The translations under genes and the position numbers were made by a program. Source: Urechidicola vernalis (GTDB taxonomy: Bacteria > Bacteroidota > Bacteroidia > Flavobacteriales > Flavobacteriaceae). Taken from it: a DNA stretch of 64,000 bases. Location of the stretch: the NCBI RefSeq assembly GCF_031846385.1, contig NZ_JAVRHV010000003.1, positions 274,842 to 338,841 on the forward strand. Reading direction: 5' to 3'. This document shows, piece by piece, positions 60,123 to 64,000 of this stretch. Position 1 is the stretch's first letter. Every line of letters begins with the position of its first letter. The notes below the pieces were generated by a model, which saw nothing but the letters and a program-made list of their open reading frames with translations, did not search any database and was not told the DNA's origin.

Positions 60123-62063
60123 CTAAAATTGTTTTATTGTACTCTTTATTTCTTCTTGCATCAAAGATATAAAATCTTCGATAGTATATGTTCCTTTGTC
60201 TCCTTCGCCATGTTTTCTTACAGACACAGTTCCATTACCTTCTTCATTCTCACCAACAATAATCATGTAAGGAATCTTTTTCACTTCCGCATCTCTAATT
60301 TTTCTTCCCGTTTTTTCACTACGGTCGTCAATGAGGGCGCGAATTTCGGAATTTTCTAAGACATCTGAAACTTTTTCGGCATATTTTTGATATTTCTCAC
60401 TGATTGGCAGGATAATAACTTGATCTGGAGTTAACCAAAGTGGGAAATTTCCTCCTGTATGTTCTAATAAAACTGCAATAAATCGTTCCATAGATCCAAA
60501 AGGAGCACGGTGAATCATTACAGGTCTGTGTTCTGCATTATCAGATCCTTTATAAGTAAGTTCAAATCGCTCTGGTAAGTTATAGTCAACTTGAATAGTA
60601 CCAAGTTGCCAGCTTCTACCTAAAGCGTCTTTTACCATAAAATCTAGTTTGGGTCCGTAAAATGCTGCCTCTCCAGTTTCAACCACATAGTTTAAACCTT
60701 TTTCTTGGGCTGCATTTATAATGGCTTTTTCTGCTTTATCCCAATTTTCTGTGCTACCTATATACTTTTCTGGTTTCTCTGGGTCTCTTAAAGACACTTG
60801 AGCTGTAAAATCTTCAAAACCTAAAGAGCCAAAAACATACAATACTAAGTCAATAACTTCTTTAAATTCCTGATCTAATTGATCTGGAGTACAGAAAATG
60901 TGAGCGTCGTCTTGTGTAAAACAACGAACTCTTGTCATTCCGTGTAATTCACCGCTTTGTTCGTATCTATAAACTGTACCAAATTCGGCAAATCTTTTAG
61001 GTAATTCTTTGTATGAATATGGACGATGGTTATAGATTTCACAGTGATGTGGGCAGTTCATCGGTTTCAAAAGAAACTCTTCATCCATTTTTGGAGTTTT
61101 TATTGGCTGAAAACTGTCTTCTCCATATTTCTCGTAATGCCCAGATGTAACGTACAACTCTTTTTGACCAATATGTGGTGTAATAACCATTTCATACCCT
61201 GCCTTTTTTTGAGCTGTTTTTAAAAAGTCTTCTAACCTGTTTCTTAAAGCAGTTCCTTTAGGCAACCATAATGGTAATCCTTGTCCAACTTTTTGAGAGA
61301 AAGTAAAGAACTCTAATTCCTTACCAAGTTTTCTATGATCTCTTTGTTTAGCTAATTCTAATAATTCAAGATATTCAGTAAGTAATTTTTGTTTTGGAAA
61401 AGAAATTCCATAAATACGCGTTAACTGCGTGTTGTTTTCGTCACCTCTCCAATAAGCGCCTGCTGCACTCATAACTTTTACCGCTTTTATAATACCAGTA
61501 TTTGGTATATGTCCTCCACGGCATAAATCCGTAAAATCTGCATGATCACAAAATGTAATATCTCCATCAGTTAAGTTTTCTATCAACTCAACTTTGTATT
61601 CATTATTCTCTTTTTTGTAAAAGTCTAAAGCGTCTGCTTTAGAAACTTCACGCAATTTAAACTGGTGTTTACCACGTGCAAATTCTAAAAATTTATCTTC
61701 AATTTTTTTGAAGTCTTTTTCAGAAATAGTTTCATCACCTAAATCTAAATCGTAATAGAACCCGCTATCAATTGCAGGTCCAATCGTTAGTTTAGCATTA
61801 GGATGAAAGAATAATATTGCTTGTGCTAAAACGTGGGCAGATGAATGCCAAAAGGCCTTTTTACCTTCGTCACTATCAAATGTAAATAAAACTAGATCGC
61901 CATCGGTTGTTAAAGGGGTCACGGTTTCAACGGTGTTTCCATTAAATTTCGCCGAAATTATATTTCGAGCTAACCCGCTACTTATACTCATCGCAACATC
62001 AAAAGGAGTGCTGCCATTTTCAAATTCTTTTACCGAACCATCTGGTAATGTAATTTTTATCAT
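60123..62063 (-). CDS. thrS: threonyl-tRNA synthetase
   Basis: 646 residues: an N-terminal TGS domain (ITLPDGSVKEFENGSTPFDVA), an editing domain with HSSAHVLAQAI and CRGGHIPNTG, class II motifs including LKPMNCPHHCEIY, YRYEQSGELHGMTRVRCFTQDDAHIF and HRAPFGSMERFIAVLLEH, and an anticodon-binding domain. First gene of the thrS-infC-rpmI-rplT operon; the gap to infC is 21 bases. Confidence 0.98.
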   Translation of the reverse strand: MIKITLPDGSVKEFENGSTPFDVAMSISSGLARNIISAKFNGNTVETVTPLTTDGDLVLFTFDSDEGKKAFWHSSAHVLAQAILFFHPNAKLTIGPAIDSGFYYDLDLGDETISEKDFKKIEDKFLEFARGKHQFKLREVSKADALDFYKKENNEYKVELIENLTDGDITFCDHADFTDLCRGGHIPNTGIIKAVKVMSAAGAYWRGDENNTQLTRIYGISFPKQKLLTEYLELLELAKQRDHRKLGKELEFFTFSQKVGQGLPLWLPKGTALRNRLEDFLKTAQKKAGYEMVITPHIGQKELYVTSGHYEKYGEDSFQPIKTPKMDEEFLLKPMNCPHHCEIYNHRPYSYKELPKRFAEFGTVYRYEQSGELHGMTRVRCFTQDDAHIFCTPDQLDQEFKEVIDLVLYVFGSLGFEDFTAQVSLRDPEKPEKYIGSTENWDKAEKAIINAAQEKGLNYVVETGEAAFYGPKLDFMVKDALGRSWQLGTIQVDYNLPERFELTYKGSDNAEHRPVMIHRAPFGSMERFIAVLLEHTGGNFPLWLTPDQVIILPISEKYQKYAEKVSDVLENSEIRALIDDRSEKTGRKIRDAEVKKIPYMIIVGENEEGNGTVSVRKHGEGDKGTYTIEDFISLMQEEIKSTIKQF

Positions 62064-62084
62064 TTTTTTGTAAAATTAAGAATG

Positions 62085-62115
62085 CAAAGATATTGCAAAA
62101 CTTATAGGTACACAA
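62085..62115 (-). promoter_or_regulatory. promoter of the thrS operon
   Basis: On the minus strand a TTG (62113-62115) and TATCTTTG (62085-62092), 20 bases apart; 21 bases before the thrS start, so the leader is too short for a T-box or complex attenuator. Confidence 0.65.
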
Positions 62116-62141
62116 TAAGATTTTAGATTCTTTAATTACCT

Positions 62142-62732
62142 TTATTTTTTTGAAGAAATTGCTTGTTTGATTAAATTTTCACTTCTTGCTGAAAATTTGA
62201 GTTTTAACGCTCTAACTTGGGCTTTATTAGACATTTTAACCCAAGTTTTTCGAAGTATTTCAATCATTTTTTCGTCGTTATACTTATTAGAGAATTGTTC
62301 AAAATAATATTCTAGAAAAACTAAGCAAACAACATCTTCAAGTAATTGAACTTCGGGGTTGGTTTTTAGCCCCTTTTTTTTTAATAAATCAGTTACCTTA
62401 TTGATAGTATCCTCTTCGAATTCTAAGTCTTTAAGTATTATACTTGTTTTTTGTACATGAAATTTAGATAAATCCTTGCGCCATTTTAAATAACCTGTTC
62501 TATTCTGCTCGTATGTACTTCTTGGAATTTCCCATCTGCAAAGGTGTTGACAGCGCACAGTAAGTTGCATGATTTCACTGGGATTGGAATCATAACTAAG
62601 TAAGGTATCTGTCATTCTATTTGAATATAGAAGTTCTTTTGGGTAAATTTCACCTTTGGATTTAATCTTATTGGGGTCCAATGCGTTTAGTTTGTCAAAT
62701 TCCTCTATTGCTTTTTGAAAATTTAAATCCAT
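62142..62732 (-). CDS. DUF4202 family protein
   Basis: 196 residues, soluble, no signal peptide. It has the DUF4202 pattern: KAIEEFDKLNALDPN, ELLYSNRMTDTL, RCQHLCRWEIPRSTY, GYLKWRKDL and LEDVVCLVFLEYYFEQF. His and acidic residues (CQHLCRWE, EDVVCLVFLE) suggest an HD-like all-helical fold but activity is unknown. In several bacteria such genes lie next to sulphate-assimilation or siroheme genes; here cobA is divergent from it. A -7 box TATTTTTG (minus strand) is at 62760-62767. Confidence 0.87.
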   Translation of the reverse strand: MDLNFQKAIEEFDKLNALDPNKIKSKGEIYPKELLYSNRMTDTLLSYDSNPSEIMQLTVRCQHLCRWEIPRSTYEQNRTGYLKWRKDLSKFHVQKTSIILKDLEFEEDTINKVTDLLKKKGLKTNPEVQLLEDVVCLVFLEYYFEQFSNKYNDEKMIEILRKTWVKMSNKAQVRALKLKFSARSENLIKQAISSKK

Positions 62733-62759
62733 AAATATTATGATTTATGTAAAAGTATA

Positions 62760-62767
62760 CAAAAATA
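62760..62767 (-). promoter_or_regulatory. -7 element of the DUF4202 gene
   Basis: TATTTTTG on the minus strand, 28 bases before the start. Confidence 0.45.
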
Positions 62768-62800
62768 AAATAAATACCCTACTAAATTACTAGGAATTAA

Positions 62801-62808
62801 TATATTTG
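62801..62808 (+). promoter_or_regulatory. -7 element of cobA
   Basis: TATATTTG, 16 bases before the ATG at 62824. It contains the GTG at 62806, which therefore cannot be the start. Confidence 0.6.
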
Positions 62809-62823
62809 TGGAAAATTTCAATT

Positions 62824-63582
62824 ATGAGTACGGTAACTTTGGTAGGGGCAGGTCCCGGTGATTTAGATTTGTTGACGATAAAAGGGATGAATGCAATAAA
62901 GGAAGCAGATGTTATATTATATGATGCATTGGTTAATGAGGAAATGTTGAAATATGCCAAACAAGGTGTAAAGTGTATATATGTTGGGAAGAAGTTTGGA
63001 AACCATAAATACTCTCAATTTGAAATAAATGATTTATTATTGGAGTGTTCGTTGTACTATAATAAAGTAGTTCGTTTAAAAGGCGGTGATTCTTTTGTTT
63101 TTGGTCGTGGTGCTGAGGAAATGACTTTTCTCGAGGAGTCAGGGTTAGAGGTAAAGGTGATTCCTGGAATCACAAGTGCTATTGCCGTTCCTGAATTGCA
63201 AGGTATTCCATTAACTAAGCGTAAGATTAGTGAGAGTTTTATGGTTGTAACAGGCGTGAATTCATCTGGTAAGATTTCGAATGACTTAATTTATGGTGCA
63301 AAGTCGAATACAACGTTAGTGATTTTAATGGGATTAAGAAAACTGTCTGAGATTATGGATCTAGTTTCTTTGTATAGGTCAAGTAATACGCCTTTTGCTA
63401 TTATTCAAAATGGCTCCTTATTTAATGAACGATTTTACATTAATAAGATAGGTAATTATAATAAGGTGAAGAAAGAATTAGATTGTGAGTTTCCGGGTGT
63501 TATTGTTATAGGAGATGTTGTTGCTGAGCACCCTCAATTTTTATCAGAGGAAATACATAGAGTTTTAGAAAGATTTTCATAA
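62824..63582 (+). CDS. cobA: uroporphyrinogen-III C-methyltransferase
   Basis: 252 residues from ATG: VTLVGAGPGDLDLLTIKG (SAM-binding start), ILYDALVNEEML, VRLKGGDSFVFGRGAEE, VIPGITSAIAVPELQGIPLTKR, and LVILMGLRKL. It methylates uroporphyrinogen III to precorrin-2, leading to siroheme (sulphite/nitrite reductases) or B12. It stands alone without the CysG dehydrogenase part, and no siroheme partner gene lies in the window. Confidence 0.95.
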   Translation: MSTVTLVGAGPGDLDLLTIKGMNAIKEADVILYDALVNEEMLKYAKQGVKCIYVGKKFGNHKYSQFEINDLLLECSLYYNKVVRLKGGDSFVFGRGAEEMTFLEESGLEVKVIPGITSAIAVPELQGIPLTKRKISESFMVVTGVNSSGKISNDLIYGAKSNTTLVILMGLRKLSEIMDLVSLYRSSNTPFAIIQNGSLFNERFYINKIGNYNKVKKELDCEFPGVIVIGDVVAEHPQFLSEEIHRVLERFS

Positions 63583-63865
63583 CTGTTTAATGTCATTTTT
63601 CTTGCTATTTAAAAGTGTTAGTTCTGTTTAAGATTTGATGTAAAAGCATAATGAGTTACGAATTAACTTGTTAGATGTTTTTGGTTGTTTGCCATTGGTT
63701 AAAATCTTGTAGATGGAATTGGTGGAATGACGCCTTTAGAGATGTTTTATTTAGTTTTTAGTTGAAATCGTTAATTTATATATATTATTTTCTTGAATTC
63801 ATCAATTATAAGTAGTAGTGAATCAGTGCAGTATAAGTTATTTTGATTTTTATTCAAAAAAACCT
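63583..63865. other. AT-rich intergenic stretch with no recognisable gene
   Basis: No frame of convincing composition and no strong hairpin can be seen on either strand between the cobA stop and the promoter at the right edge. Confidence 0.6.
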
Positions 63866-64000
63866 TTAAAAAGCCTTGCTCAATTATAAAAGGGTCGTAT
63901 ATTTGCATCCGCTTTTGGGGCATAAGTTTTAGGAGCAAGTTCATTGAGATAGAGGTTTTATTCGGGGTAAGAAAAAAGATTAAAAAAAGTTTTAATTTTC
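63866..64000 (+). promoter_or_regulatory. strong stable-RNA promoter and leader, probably the start of an rRNA operon
   Basis: An A-rich upstream tract, CTTG (63875-63878) and TATATTTG (63898-63905) form a strong promoter with a 19-base spacer. The sequence after it (GCATCCGCTTTTGG, then AAGTTCATTGAGATAGAGG) matches leaders of flavobacterial rRNA operons, where a GTTCATTGA element precedes 16S. The last 25 bases are again A/T-tract-like and may begin a second tandem promoter. The RNA genes themselves are outside the window. Confidence 0.6.

Noticed and set aside
62806..62823. GTG start for cobA
   Set aside because: The GTG is part of the -7 box TATATTTG and would not be in the mRNA.

Overview
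The window is a typical chromosomal stretch from a member of the Flavobacteriaceae (Bacteroidota), most likely a marine gliding species. The evidence is low GC content, the Bacteroidota promoter pattern (TTTG about 18-20 bases before TAnnTTTG) repeated upstream of many genes, a complete gldKLMN set, a type B T9SS sorting domain, XrtF exosortase, and both a GSII-type and a GSIII-type glutamine synthetase. I see no insertion sequence, prophage, integrase, CRISPR array or recent foreign island. Coding density is high and most genes are core genes.

Layout: 1-5.5 kb holds the end of a secreted CHU_C adhesin, a FadL/hemin-receptor-like outer membrane protein, a low-complexity lipoprotein with PPYWGGY repeats, and proS. 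tRNA-Glu and rpsT follow. On the minus strand, 6-13.1 kb is purH-mreB-mreC-mreD-mrdA-rodA, the cell-elongation cluster behind a purine gene. 13.2-14.7 kb carries a GAF protein divergent from xrtF and its partner membrane protein. A metal-binding lipoprotein, groES-groEL, and a miaB / sigma-54 activator / lptE / TPR protein / secG operon run to 21.6 kb. topA, a degenerate arginase-fold protein and gldK-gldL-gldM-gldN (the T9SS motor and its periplasmic ring) fill 21.8-30.1 kb. 30-44 kb is housekeeping: FAD oxidoreductase, ABC-F ATPase, PLP enzyme, glucosaminidase, an M49-like peptidase, pyrF, tpiA, prmA-clpS and two tandem M28 peptidases.

44-48.6 kb is the most regulatory part. It has tRNA-Arg, two very small genes missed by a simple length cut, and a minus-strand operon of a BlaI repressor, an M56 (BlaR1-like) sensor with internal repeats and a TonB-plug-like tail, a carboxypeptidase-regulatory-domain protein and a TlpA thioredoxin. 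A perfect 10-bp-arm inverted repeat fills the spacer of the operon's promoter. 48.7-64 kb contains a Ca/Na antiporter, divergent glnA and glnN, an M20 amidohydrolase, purM, DUF3078, prfA, an MBL-fold protein, thrS-infC-rpmI-rplT (infC must start at AUA), a DUF4202 protein, cobA, and at the right edge a strong promoter and leader that look like the start of an rRNA operon.

No wholly new multi-gene system stands out. The best leads are the BlaI/M56 operon and its operator, the XrtF locus, the arginase-fold pseudo-enzyme tied to gldK, an inverted repeat sitting on the gldM start, and helically phased TTTAACA repeats before the M28 pair.
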